Shown: positions 1-8,507 of the stretch, piece after piece | Layout: the number at the start of each line of letters is the position of its first letter | Position numbering within the stretch: position 1 is the first letter of the stretch | NCBI RefSeq assembly: GCF_003268635.1 | Contig: NZ_CP029639.1 | Location: 3,731,501 to 3,795,500, forward strand | Direction: 5' to 3' | From: Paenibacillus sp. DCT19 | Lineage (GTDB): Bacteria; Bacillota; Bacilli; Paenibacillales; Paenibacillaceae | Length of the DNA stretch: 64,000 bases | Program-made: the position numbers and the translations under genes | The notes under the pieces: generated by a model | What the model was told of the DNA's origin: nothing | Seen by the model: only the letters and a program-made list of their open reading frames with translations | The model's database searches: none

Positions 1-343
1 GCGTGCCGTCCGCATAAGCAAAACGAGTCTCATCTCGTGTTATAACCGGGCCGTGAATTAAATCTTCTGCCTGTATACAAGTGAAACTTCCGTTCAAACC
101 ATTCAACTCGGTCAGATTGCTGAACGTCTCATATGTCCAAATTCCAAGTTCAGATGGCATGAATCTGACCATGTACTCCCCATTTCCGGCATAAAATCCG
201 GAAACCTTGTATTCCTTCATGTCTTTACGAAAAATGACCGTCCAATCGCTATCCAGATAAGGATTACCTTCAGTTGAGCCTAGCAACCGAAGTTCAAACC
301 GTGCCCATTGGGACACAGGTTCATGAAGCATCGCGTTTTCCAT
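1..343 (-). CDS. DUF5060-domain carbohydrate-active enzyme (C-terminus outside window)
   Basis: Only the first 114 residues are inside the window. They match the immunoglobulin-like DUF5060 domain that precedes the DUF4038 (GH140/apiosidase-like) barrel: WARFEL near residue 13, GFYAGNGEYMVRFMP in the middle, the LGIWTY turn, and a final FAYADGT that normally leads into the barrel. The catalytic barrel lies beyond base 1, so substrate cannot be called. The ATG at 343 follows an AGGTGGAGGG Shine-Dalgarno. A decayed AraC-type regulator lies just upstream on the same strand, the usual arrangement for glycan-utilisation genes. No signal peptide is visible, so the enzyme is probably cytoplasmic. 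Confidence 0.75.
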   Translation of the reverse strand, partial: MENAMLHEPVSQWARFELRLLGSTEGNPYLDSDWTVIFRKDMKEYKVSGFYAGNGEYMVRFMPSELGIWTYETFSNLTELNGLNGSFTCIQAEDLIHGPVITRDETRFAYADGT

Positions 344-457
344 AACGAACCCTCCACCTTTCTTTTGTGGCATTCCTGAATTGTAAACGCATTCAATTGA
401 CCCAACCATATTTTAGCACTAATTTATATTAAGTTCAGCAATTTTAACTTAACTTTT

Positions 458-1490
458 TTATAGAATTTCAATCCTCCAACCCTTCAGTTGTTCTGCTCCG
501 TATGTAAGGGCGTAATTTTGAATTAGTTGCTGGATTGCTGTTATCTGCTCTGACATAGCTTCGTTATTCGCTCTCACAATAAATACAGGATGAATATTAA
601 CCTCGCTAAATTGGTTTATCACCTTTGTTAGATCCTTCATATCACTATCCGCGAAATTCAGAATTTCTTCGAACCCAAAAATCTGGTATGGGCTTAAGCT
701 ATGAACCTGAAGAATTCTATTAATCTCCTTATCTGAATTTACTCTAAGTAAGTCAGATATCTTAATCAAATATAATGATGCTGAGTTTTGATCATCAGAT
801 CCGAACAGGTTGAGGTTTATCCATTGATTTGGTTCGATGGTTAGTGTTTCACAGCGGTTAAACAACCCTTCAAACCTTGGAATAACAAATGCCGGATCAA
901 TGATTTCTCTGCAGTGCTCAATCGTCTCTTGCTTTCTTTTATTATCTTGGCGAAATTCTTTCGGTCCTTCTGGGAAAATCCTTTTGAATTTTTGATAAAA
1001 ATATCGAGGTGAAGAAAAACCTACCTTCGAAAATTCGTTTGACATCAAAATTCGTAACAAGCAGATTCAACAATGCTCCAGTTACACCCACTAAAGTTAA
1101 GTATTTCAGCTCACTTTTGTTGATTATAACTGGAGTTATTAATGCGCAGATTGCTTTATTTATTTCTTTTGTTCGTTCTAACCCGAGATCTGTTCCAGGG
1201 CCAAATTCATGAGCAAACCAAATCTTTGATAAATCGCAATGATCCTTTGCAAATTCAGCATTGATATTAATAAGCAGTATTAGATTATCTTCATGTGTAT
1301 GTAACAGACGATGAACTTGATTAATATTGAAAATTTCTATCTCACCAGAACTTAATGTTCTATTCTCGTCTGCAATGGCAACATGAATGCTACCTTCCAG
1401 TACAATGACCACCTCAATGGAATTACTCCACCGAAACGGTTCGTCTTTGATCCTTAGGAACTGCACTGTTAAGGGTGGGGTTTTGCACAA
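458..1490 (-). pseudogene. AraC-family regulator, internally deleted and frameshifted
   Basis: Two overlapping minus-strand reading frames are parts of one regulator. The upstream frame (1490 down to about 1010) encodes the N-terminal cupin sensor (RIKDEPFRWSNSIEVV, then GEIEIFNINQVHRLLH). The downstream frame (from about 1060) carries only the last DNA-binding helix region, VGFSSPRYFYQKFKRIF, plus about 140 further residues that I do not recognise with confidence. The first helix-turn-helix, roughly 60-80 residues, is missing at the junction and the frame changes there, so no DNA-binding protein can be made. The extreme N-terminus also abuts a truncated GNAT gene. It probably once controlled the DUF5060 enzyme gene downstream. 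Confidence 0.7.
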
Positions 1491-1944
1491 GGTATATATG
1501 CAATTAGAAATGAAGAAGTGGTTGGCTTTCTGGGGTACAATATAGGCAAAGAAGCCTTTGCACCTGCGATCTACAGTGCTTTTCGGAAGGTGTACTCTCC
1601 ATTCGCAGCACTTTGGCGGTTTTTCTTTTATTCGTTTTATTTAAGGTTTCATTTATACTACGAAGAAATACTGCAGATCGCCCCTATTGCTGTGTCTGAA
1701 AAAGTACGTGGACAAGGAATTGGTAAATTACTATTACATGAGATTGAGAAACTCGCGAAAAAAATGCACATTGCCAAAATCAGTCTTGAAGTGGTTGATA
1801 CTAACCCTTCAGCACAAAAGTTATATGAACGCTTCGGTTATATGTTAATAAAAAGAACTTAAATCCGGTTCATTTACTAAGAGAGCCGGCTTCAGAAGAG
1901 TGATATTTATGCAAAAATGTGTTGAGGTCACCACCAAAACCTAA
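1491..1944 (+). pseudogene. GNAT acetyltransferase fragment, 5' truncated and frameshifted
   Basis: The open frame begins inside a protein (GIYAIRNEEVVGFLGYN) with no start region. It contains the acetyl-CoA loop VRGQGIGKLLLHEIE and the C-terminal NPSAQKLYERFGY motif of GNAT N-acetyltransferases. A stop follows LIKRT at 1860, but shifting one base continues the family C-terminus as KSGSFTKRAGFRRVIFMQ, ending at 1944. The gene therefore has a missing 5' end and an extra base near 1859. Its missing start faces the missing start of the AraC fragment on the other strand. Confidence 0.65.
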
Positions 1945-2028
1945 TTGGTTAACACCAGACACTTCCCACAGTCTGGCTAAGTTGTGTTGTCACATATCGA
2001 TCCCAGCTAAGATCGTCAAAGGACAACT

Positions 2029-2063
2029 CGTCCAGGAGAATTAGCATACAACACACCTGGACG
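2029..2063. repeat. Inverted repeat CGTCCAGG/CCTGGACG
   Basis: Eight-base perfect arms (2029-2036 and 2056-2063) are separated by 19 bases. It lies just past the 3' end of the membrane-protein gene on the minus strand. There is no good T run, so a terminator role is only possible. Confidence 0.35.
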
Positions 2064-2084
2064 AAAGTCCTTAATCAAGAGCTT

Positions 2085-2501
2085 TCACACCTTTACCGAA
2101 GTACACAGCATTAAGATGGCGAAGAAAAATAAAAAGATACAGAAAATAAGAATAGGTACAGGGTGATGACTGTGCATCACAACCATAGGAGACATAAGTC
2201 CAGCCATAATACCCCCAGACACACCCGTCACAATAGTTTGGTAATCTACAAGTGCACCAAAAATCATGCCGATCAACATTGCGATTACAGTGGCAATAAT
2301 CGTTACCCATGTCGAATAATACGGAAATTGATACCCCCATAATCCGCCAATAGATAGTGCGCTAACCGTACTGACCGTCATAGAGATGTTCATTCCCAGA
2401 TGATACCCGATTAAGTTTTTTAATTTCCTCAAATACATATAACTACCAATTAAACCTGCACACAACAACACATTAACAAGTATAAACAATACAACGTTCA
2501 T
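2085..2501 (-). CDS. Small four-helix integral membrane protein of unknown function
   Basis: The 138-residue protein has four hydrophobic segments (about residues 3-24, 40-56, 64-90 and 95-133). There are glycine-rich stretches in the last two (IGMIFGALVD and GVSGGIMAGLMSP) and a His pair after the third loop (MHSHHP). The ATG at 2501 has a clear AGGAGG SD. I do not recognise the family. It neighbours, divergently, a Sm-like small-protein gene of the multicopper-oxidase locus, so a role in that locus is possible but not shown. The glycine zippers suggest tight helix packing or oligomerisation. Confidence 0.6.
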   Translation of the reverse strand: MNVVLFILVNVLLCAGLIGSYMYLRKLKNLIGYHLGMNISMTVSTVSALSIGGLWGYQFPYYSTWVTIIATVIAMLIGMIFGALVDYQTIVTGVSGGIMAGLMSPMVVMHSHHPVPILIFCIFLFFFAILMLCTSVKV

Positions 2502-2582
2502 TGTTTTCCTCCTGTCAATTGAATAAGGTGAAAATCCCCTTCATAAAATGAGTGTATATCTTACATATGGAGGTGAACCCCT

Positions 2583-3222
2583 ATGCTGCATTCGGGTTCG
2601 AGCAAGTTTAGCTCACCGCAAGTCCATTGCCATCCCATGAACTAAAAATACTGCAGGAATTCATTCATCATCAAAATGTGCAGATTATTGGAGAAATTAA
2701 TCCATCCCGCCGTAAAGAAATTATGCTGTCCAATTTTTTCAAATCACACAAAAATCAAACCGTAAAAATCAAGATTCAATGCCGCGAAGAACAGAAAGTC
2801 ATATTGGCAAAGACAGATGCCGTTGGCAGAGACTTTGTGATATTAACTTCGCTACTCACCAAGTACTGGATTCCATTTCGCGCAATCGAAACCGCCGAAC
2901 AGCCTTATGATCAAGTAAATATCCCCCACCAGCAGCATCAGCAAGTCGTTTATGATGAAGAGTTGAAACAAAACATATTACTTAAGTTCGGTAAAACAGT
3001 GAGCCAGAAGGATTATCTAAAACAGCAATTTTTGAACAAACTTTAGCTGGTCACATAAGGTCTTTAATTAAAAACAAGATAAATGTCGAAACCAACGTAT
3101 CGCGAATTCGCGGCAAATTAATGGATATTAAGGAACATGAAATACAGTTAAGAGAAAATGGAACCTGTTCTTCAGTAAAATGGATGGACGTATTATGGAT
3201 CGAGAAACAACGATTCATATAA
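2583..3222 (+). pseudogene. Two-domain Sm/DUF2642-like protein, broken by two frameshifts
   Basis: A good SD (ATATGGAGGTGAACCCCT) precedes ATG 2583, but that frame stops after 20 codons. The coding frame resumes around 2612 as SPLPSHELKILQEF and runs to a stop at 3044. The first Sm-like strand set is about residues NQTVKIKIQCREEQKVILAK to YWIPFRAIETA. At the TTTTT run (3029-3033), adding one T restores LKQQFFEQTLAGHIRSLI. It also opens a second Sm-like domain, NVSRIRGKLMDIKEHEIQL to VKWMDVLWIEKQ, ending at 3222. The restored protein would have two small beta-barrel domains, like the 220-residue protein at 7672-8334. Both shifts could be sequencing errors; otherwise the gene is dead. Confidence 0.65.
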
Positions 3223-3243
3223 CTTTGTTCGATTGAAGGGCAA

Positions 3244-3276
3244 GACACCTCATAGATCATACTGAGGTGTCTTTTT
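3244..3276 (+). terminator. Rho-independent terminator
   Basis: GACACCTCA and TGAGGTGTC form a nine-base perfect stem with a ten-base loop, followed by TTTTT on the plus strand. It closes the Sm-like gene and separates it from the convergent multicopper oxidase gene. Confidence 0.85.
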
Positions 3277-3283
3277 CTGTGCC

Positions 3284-6200
3284 TTATCGTTTGTTTTTAG
3301 TTCGAGGTCTGGGGTTTAAAGGTGCCAGCTCTGGAGTAGGCTTATCAAGCACTCGCAAGATTCCCCATAAGCCTAGTTCTATGTCCCACCTGATATTTCC
3401 TGAACGATACAGATAATCTCCAGGTATGCCAAGTGAGCCGCCTGCACCATAGAGTAATAGGAAATCATCCGTGTGTCCTACACTGAGCTGACCTTGAAAG
3501 GATACAGGCAGCGAATTCAGGTCATCATCACTTCTTAGCCACTGGTGACCATGAAGCACTATTGTATGTGCCCTAGCCCGGTCTGAAATGAACATCATGC
3601 GGATAACCACAGGGTCTCCAACATAAGCGAGAAATACAGGCGTTGCTGGATCCCCATGAACTTTGGAGCTGAAGACAAGGGAAATATTCGGATTGACCGC
3701 AAGCCTGTTCTTGAAACGTTCTGCTCGATAATTAAATCCTCTTGAGCCCTGATCTTCAAAATCCTCAGTCTCTTGTTCCTCTTCTTCTTGATTCATGTTA
3801 ATTACGGGCTCTGGATCGATAATAAGCATACCATCCTGATTGTACAGTCTTACGCCGTCATGCATGATGATGCAATACTCTCTTAAACTTAATCCGCCAC
3901 TACTGATAATGACCTGACTCCCCGTCCGCGTGGGCTCTCTAGTCACAGGATCAAGATAAACGGTTCCTTGTGGTTCGGTCACTAACATCCCGAATGCTCC
4001 ATGGTGTCTATGGTTACGTATATCTGCCATATCGACTAGACCAGCGGTACCGATTTGTTGATCAATATACCAGTGATACGTTATTTGCTCCCCAGGCGCG
4101 ATAGTTTGATCCGGATTAAACCCAACCGTAGTTCCATCTGAACTAAGAACATCATACTCAAGCATTTGCGCATGCAGCGATATTCGTTTGGAGGGTCTAT
4201 ATTTCATGTTAACGGGAACTCCCGGGTAGAACTGATCGTCCGGAGGGAATTTAAGGTGGTGAAGTTGGTTCGTTAGCCTAACTTCTACGATTTCTCCTAC
4301 GTTCCCTCGTATAATCAAAGGTTCTGGATTCTTTTTTCCTTTCAGAATATCTTTCACATCTTCCTTTAAAGCAAAAATAATACTGTACGGATCCTGATCA
4401 CCAAAGCGATTATAGATTACAGGTGTTTGGAGAGCAACAACATCATAACTCCGGAGGGGTGCACGTTTAATTCCAGGCAACACTCGTTCTACTGCTTTAG
4501 GAGGTCTTTCGCCTGTCGGTACTGGCAATGGCTCCGTTCTAGGTTTAGGGCGCTTTCGATCCGGTAAGGGAATGAGATGGGGTACACTTTTTTCATAGGA
4601 ACGTATAATCCCCCAGTTCCCTAACCAAATATCATCTATGGAACCATAATGGTATAACATATCGAAGTCACCGACACCTTCGACCGCAAATTCCAGCGTA
4701 AAGGATTCCGATATACCAATATGCTGCTGATCAACCAAATCTGAATCCAAGTCCCCCCGTTCCCGCCTCCAGCGCTGGCCATGCAAATTAAATGAGTGAG
4801 ACTCCTCTTGAGCTCCTTGAAGAAGTCGAATTCGAACGGGATCCCCGTTATAGGTCTGCAAGAGCGGTGTTACTGGATCTCCATGAACCCAAGAGCTGAA
4901 CACATAAGCGGCGTCCATGTGTGGCTCATTTAAACGAAATTGCAATGGCTCGTTTCTGTAGTTAATTCCCATCACACCCGGATCCTCATGAGAACCTGGG
5001 AATGGTGGCTGGTTTAGAGGCACTCCATCTTTGTCGAATAATAGTGCGAAGTCATGTACGATTAACGTAAACTCCCTGAAGTCAGGAATAAATGGATTAA
5101 TAATGGTAGCCTGTGTTCCTGAACGGATCTCTTCACCCGTCTGTGAAGATAAATACTTGGAGCCTCGGGGCTGAATATTGATTCCCGCAAACACACCATG
5201 TGGTTGGTGCTGATTAGCAAATAGATGATCGTGAAAGAAGGTTGATTTCAATTCAGTATCTGCAAACCATTGATACTCAATGGTCTGACCCGGAAGTATG
5301 CCCGAATCATAATTCCAGCCGACATTAGCTCCATCTGAGACAAGTGGATCAAATTTAACAAAATGAACATGCAGACCTGCTTCATATGTGCGGTTAACCA
5401 GCTGAAAAGCATTTCCGCCGATGACCTCAGGGAATTTATTCGTAAACCGAAGTCTGACGCAATCTCCACCATTGGCACGAATTGTTAAAGGTTCAGGTGC
5501 TTTCCTTCCTGAACATACAGCTTCCTCATCTTCTGCCAACACGAAGATTCGTGCCTGTGGATCATGCCAGCCCTGATTGTTGTACACAATCGGAAGCTGA
5601 ATCGCCACGATGTGAAATTCACGTACCGGGTTAACAAGAGGATCACATGGATTTACAAATACAGCACCAGGTACAGCATTCGGAGCAAACTGGTTTATTT
5701 CGAGTGGAGTTGATTCACGTCCACCAATGATACCAAGTGGCGGTCTCGGAGCCTTCTTACCAATAATCCCTGGAATGAAATTCGGGAACCCTGGCTTATC
5801 CTTGGTTGGCTTTGGAGGCGGAGTTCGACCTGGGAGAGGTATCAGGGCATGAATCGGCATTCCATTGGGATATTTTTGAGTTCCATCCTGGAGAGTATTG
5901 AAAATCCGCTGCATTCCCCACATGCCCTCTTCAAAGTGTGGATATAAATGACAATGAATGATGATATCTCCGAATGCCCCTTGCATACTTCCCGCACCAT
6001 AGAGTGGCGAGACCGTGTACGATGCCTGGGGAGAAATAGCCTGCGAATCTTTAATTTCGGAATCTAAGTCCGTTGTCTCAAACAGCCATTGATGTACATG
6101 ATAATGGAAAACATGTGTTTCTTTGATTCCGCCATGAACAAGCCGTATTTTAACAGGGTCACCTACGTAGGCTCTTAGAATAGGTGTTACAGGATCACCA

Positions 6201-6952
6201 AACATCCACGAATCATGATGCACTTCTTCGCCTTCCGTCTCAGGAGATACCACTCCTTCTAAAATCAGTCGTTGACGATTCCGCATAGGCTCAGACCTAT
6301 AATTTACGGCATGTGTTGCCTCAGGTTGAAACGTATGTGGACTAAACGGCGTATCCCCGGTTAAGTCCTTAATCTCCATCTCATCGAGAAATACCCAAGC
6401 ATACTCTCGAAATGAAGGCAGGAAAGGATTATGTATGTCAGCGTACACACCAGAAAGTAGCGGCTTTCCTGTTTGGGGGTCGGTCCATGTAGAACCTCTT
6501 GGCTCCACAATTAATGCTCCAAAAAGTCCGTGAACTTGTGTACCCAGTTCACTAGACAGTGTGTTTCCAAAATCCGTAAAGTAACAAATCCCTTCTAGCG
6601 TTGTGTGCCACCTATACGTAATGAAGCCCCCAGGTTGAGCTATTGTGTTGGGATTGAATCCTGCTGCGGCTCCATCTGACGTGGTTACATCGTATTCGAC
6701 GTCCTGAATGTGTATGGAAGCGGGATGATCCAGCTTGTTTTCAAACAGAATTTCAATATCGTCTCCTGCGTTAGCCCGGATGATTAGCGGTTGTACTAGA
6801 TCGACAGTTGTAAAAGGATTTTTGGCGATAAGCTTGCGAATCTTATCTTCATTTTCCTTGAGAACATACATCTTCCCTTCAGGATCGTGGTCTCCAAAGT
6901 CGTTAACGACAATTCGAACCGAAATGGCAACAATATGAAATTTCCTCTTCAC
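3284..6952 (-). CDS. mnxG: MnxG-like multicopper oxidase (probable Mn(II) oxidase), 1222 aa
   Basis: This very long multicopper oxidase has three tandem cupredoxin pairs, each opening with a FHIVAI/DVVALQTP-type strand (near residues 5, 446 and 836). Laccase-type copper ligands are visible: HVFHYH (280-285), HCHxxxHxxxxM (H333, C334, H335, H339, M344), HVH (528-530) and HDH (574-576). The order is permuted relative to laccases, whose HxH pairs come first. The third pair keeps only HTIVLHGHQW-like remnants. Size, domain number and the two small genes immediately upstream match MnxG of marine Bacillus, which oxidises Mn(II) to MnO2 on the exosporium as MnxE3F3G. There is no signal peptide. GTG start at 6952 follows GAGGTGG. 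Other substrates (phenols, Fe(II)) cannot be excluded from sequence. Confidence 0.85.
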   Translation of the reverse strand: MKRKFHIVAISVRIVVNDFGDHDPEGKMYVLKENEDKIRKLIAKNPFTTVDLVQPLIIRANAGDDIEILFENKLDHPASIHIQDVEYDVTTSDGAAAGFNPNTIAQPGGFITYRWHTTLEGICYFTDFGNTLSSELGTQVHGLFGALIVEPRGSTWTDPQTGKPLLSGVYADIHNPFLPSFREYAWVFLDEMEIKDLTGDTPFSPHTFQPEATHAVNYRSEPMRNRQRLILEGVVSPETEGEEVHHDSWMFGDPVTPILRAYVGDPVKIRLVHGGIKETHVFHYHVHQWLFETTDLDSEIKDSQAISPQASYTVSPLYGAGSMQGAFGDIIIHCHLYPHFEEGMWGMQRIFNTLQDGTQKYPNGMPIHALIPLPGRTPPPKPTKDKPGFPNFIPGIIGKKAPRPPLGIIGGRESTPLEINQFAPNAVPGAVFVNPCDPLVNPVREFHIVAIQLPIVYNNQGWHDPQARIFVLAEDEEAVCSGRKAPEPLTIRANGGDCVRLRFTNKFPEVIGGNAFQLVNRTYEAGLHVHFVKFDPLVSDGANVGWNYDSGILPGQTIEYQWFADTELKSTFFHDHLFANQHQPHGVFAGINIQPRGSKYLSSQTGEEIRSGTQATIINPFIPDFREFTLIVHDFALLFDKDGVPLNQPPFPGSHEDPGVMGINYRNEPLQFRLNEPHMDAAYVFSSWVHGDPVTPLLQTYNGDPVRIRLLQGAQEESHSFNLHGQRWRRERGDLDSDLVDQQHIGISESFTLEFAVEGVGDFDMLYHYGSIDDIWLGNWGIIRSYEKSVPHLIPLPDRKRPKPRTEPLPVPTGERPPKAVERVLPGIKRAPLRSYDVVALQTPVIYNRFGDQDPYSIIFALKEDVKDILKGKKNPEPLIIRGNVGEIVEVRLTNQLHHLKFPPDDQFYPGVPVNMKYRPSKRISLHAQMLEYDVLSSDGTTVGFNPDQTIAPGEQITYHWYIDQQIGTAGLVDMADIRNHRHHGAFGMLVTEPQGTVYLDPVTREPTRTGSQVIISSGGLSLREYCIIMHDGVRLYNQDGMLIIDPEPVINMNQEEEEQETEDFEDQGSRGFNYRAERFKNRLAVNPNISLVFSSKVHGDPATPVFLAYVGDPVVIRMMFISDRARAHTIVLHGHQWLRSDDDLNSLPVSFQGQLSVGHTDDFLLLYGAGGSLGIPGDYLYRSGNIRWDIELGLWGILRVLDKPTPELAPLNPRPRTKNKR

Positions 6953-6962
6953 ATTCCACCTC

Positions 6963-7247
6963 TTATATACGTATTTCAGGAATCGGATTCTCAGGTGTCT
7001 CTATAAAGTAAACCTGAATGTTATCAATATGCGTGCGAAGCGTAGTACCATCCAACTCAGGGACATTGCAGATTTCGACCTGGATTGATACCGTATCTGA
7101 CTCAACTTCCACTATCCGACCCACGTAAAAAAAAGGATAGGATTCAATAATAACCAGAATTCTACCGTTGATAGAAGCAGTGAATTCAGCAATGAGAGCC
7201 TCTTGTCTAAGGTCATTAATATTGAGATGATCTGTTCGCTGTAGCAT
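6963..7247 (-). CDS. mnxF: Small beta-barrel protein in the mnxF position
   Basis: The 94-residue protein has one Sm/SH3-like core (INGRILVIIESYPFFYVGRI, then ESDTVSIQVEICNV and THIDNIQVYFIE). The gene ends ten bases before mnxG and follows the 106-residue gene by 14 bases, with an excellent SD (AAGGAGGTTAG) before ATG 7247. In the characterised Bacillus system, small proteins MnxE and MnxF are encoded just upstream of MnxG and co-assemble with it, binding copper. The assignment here rests on position, size and order, not on recognised sequence identity. No Cys is conserved except one in the EICNVPE stretch. Confidence 0.6.
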   Translation of the reverse strand: MLQRTDHLNINDLRQEALIAEFTASINGRILVIIESYPFFYVGRIVEVESDTVSIQVEICNVPELDGTTLRTHIDNIQVYFIETPENPIPEIRI

Positions 7248-7261
7248 CGTTCCTAACCTCC

Positions 7262-7582
7262 TTAAGAAAGTGTAAGTCTGTTATTTAATCCAAAAGGAGC
7301 AAAGATCGCAATATTCTCAATTGGAAAACTTAGCGGGGTTGGGAACTGGAAGTTTGGAGCATTAGGCATCTTGATAATGACTGGATTTAATTGAATCGAG
7401 CCACCTCTTACGAGTTCTAGCTTGCCTGTAAAAATCGGTCTGAATGTCTGTCCTAGTATATTTAGCTGAGAAGCATCCAGAATGACAATGATCTCTTGTC
7501 CAAGCAGCTCTTCAAAAATAATGTTACTTTCCCTCAGTTGAGGTGTGTGATAATTATCATCATAGGAATGCAAAGAACTCAA
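7262..7582 (-). CDS. mnxE: Small beta-barrel protein in the mnxE position
   Basis: The 106-residue protein starts with a TTG at 7582 behind a strong AAGGAGGG SD. A short polar N-terminus with several His/Asp residues (HSYDDNYHTPQ) is followed by a beta-rich core (LLGQEIIVILDASQ, FTGKLELVRGGSIQLNPVII) and a hydrophobic proline-rich end (FPTPLSFPIENIAIFAPFG). Its order and size fit MnxE, the partner of MnxF in the MnxEFG complex. The SD lies in one arm of a long inverted repeat upstream (7589-7650), which could regulate translation. Confidence 0.55.
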   Translation of the reverse strand: MSSLHSYDDNYHTPQLRESNIIFEELLGQEIIVILDASQLNILGQTFRPIFTGKLELVRGGSIQLNPVIIKMPNAPNFQFPTPLSFPIENIAIFAPFGLNNRLTLS

Positions 7583-7588
7583 TATTAT

Positions 7589-7650
7589 CCCTCCTTGGTT
7601 GCGTGATGATGGTATAACTTAACCAGTTAAATATATGGTAACAAGGAGGG
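7589..7650 (-). promoter_or_regulatory. Inverted repeat able to sequester the mnxE-like Shine-Dalgarno
   Basis: CCCTCCTTG (7589-7597) and CAAGGAGGG (7642-7650) are perfect complements. On the minus-strand transcript, the arm nearest the gene is the SD of the TTG start at 7582. Read-through RNA from the upstream gene would fold this SD away, while transcripts starting inside the 44-base loop would not. A CATATATTTA sequence in the loop resembles a sporulation sigma-K/E -10 element. Confidence 0.4.
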
Positions 7651-7671
7651 TAAATATGCTAATTAATAATC

Positions 7672-8334
7672 TTACTGCTTGGAAATGGAAATGATTTCGA
7701 TATCAGCAAATGCGATGGACTCAAGCCAATGTTTATCGTGTCTACTGGAAGGTTGAATAATGACTTTATCCTCTGTCGTCTTTACCAGACAACCGATTTT
7801 CTTGCGTTTAGGCTCTGTCAGTTGCAGTACGACCTGTTGTCCTGCATGCTGCAGGAGGGCCGTGCTTAGCGGGATGCCATAGAACCGATTAAGCAGCTTT
7901 ACGCTTCCGGATACAGTTTCAGTAAATGCATATAGTAACTCACAATTCAGTTCTTCGCTTCGGCAGACATGACGAGGCTCTTGAAGAAGTTCAGATTCAC
8001 AGGGCTCGGATGAAATCGAAATCAGTTGATCAAATGTTACATAACGCAGTCTACCTTTACTCCAGAATTGAATGTAATTCCTCCCCGCCTGAAGTAAGAA
8101 ACCTTCATATGCTCTAAAGCCTCCGCGAAAAGACGTTTGAATTCTCACATACTGGTCTTTCAATGAAGTGAGTTTTAGTTCAAGCTGCCTTGGATTAGTC
8201 GGTTGAGATGGATTGCCCAAAGATCGCAAAATATGGTTCGCTTCCGCTATGCATGCTTTCAACTCAACAAATTGTTTTTCGGGCAATGCAGTCGTTGGAG
8301 AGCTAATGCCAATCGTTTGGTATGTGGTGTTCAC
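7672..8334 (-). CDS. Double Sm/DUF2642-like domain protein of the mnx locus
   Basis: The 220-residue protein has an N-terminal helical segment (about 20-55) and then two small beta-barrel modules. The first is LKDQYVRIQTSFRGGFRAYE with GRLRYVTFDQLISI (about 57-107), and the second is AGQQVVLQLTEPKRKKIGCL with DKVIIQPSS and FADIEIISI (about 165-217). The pattern (charged strand, short turn, GYL/GCL strand, then an I-x-x-I end) is that of DUF2642/Sm-like proteins found in spore-forming Firmicutes. GTG 8334 follows AGGAGGAATTATCTC. It is divergent from the 8508 gene, and the mnxE/F/G genes follow on the same strand. I infer a structural or assembly role in the spore outer layers. Confidence 0.6.
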   Translation of the reverse strand: MNTTYQTIGISSPTTALPEKQFVELKACIAEANHILRSLGNPSQPTNPRQLELKLTSLKDQYVRIQTSFRGGFRAYEGFLLQAGRNYIQFWSKGRLRYVTFDQLISISSEPCESELLQEPRHVCRSEELNCELLYAFTETVSGSVKLLNRFYGIPLSTALLQHAGQQVVLQLTEPKRKKIGCLVKTTEDKVIIQPSSRHDKHWLESIAFADIEIISISKQ

Positions 8335-8441
8335 GAGATAATTCCTCCTATATGCAATCAGTTAAAGTCAGTATATGGGCGGCTATCACTATCGCACTGG
8401 ACATCAGCCTAATTTTATTGAGTTTACTCAGAACGGGCGAA

Positions 8442-8469
8442 TGCCCAGACACATCTCCTGAACTGGGCA
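8442..8469. promoter_or_regulatory. Inverted repeat in the divergent promoter region
   Basis: TGCCCAG (8442-8448) and CTGGGCA (8463-8469) sit between two divergent Sm-like genes. The right arm runs straight into CATATACAT, and a CCCATATACTGA lies on the other strand near 8380. Both CATATAC boxes resemble mother-cell sigma-E/K -10 elements. The repeat could be an operator acting on both genes. Confidence 0.35.
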
Positions 8470-8507
8470 TATACATGACATTAAATACCATTTAAGTGGA
8501 GGATCAC

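Noticed and set aside
1009..1212. Short plus-strand frame inside the AraC remnant
   Set aside because: It is antisense to recognisable cupin-domain sequence and has no SD.
7656..7694. 12-codon ORF with a GGAGG on the plus strand before the 7672 gene
   Set aside because: The GGAGG is explained as one arm of the inverted repeat, and the frame overlaps the 3' end of the 7672 gene on the other strand.
8496..8507. GTG 8496 as start of the acidic-tail Sm-like gene
   Set aside because: It overlaps the GTGGAGG SD that correctly serves ATG 8508.
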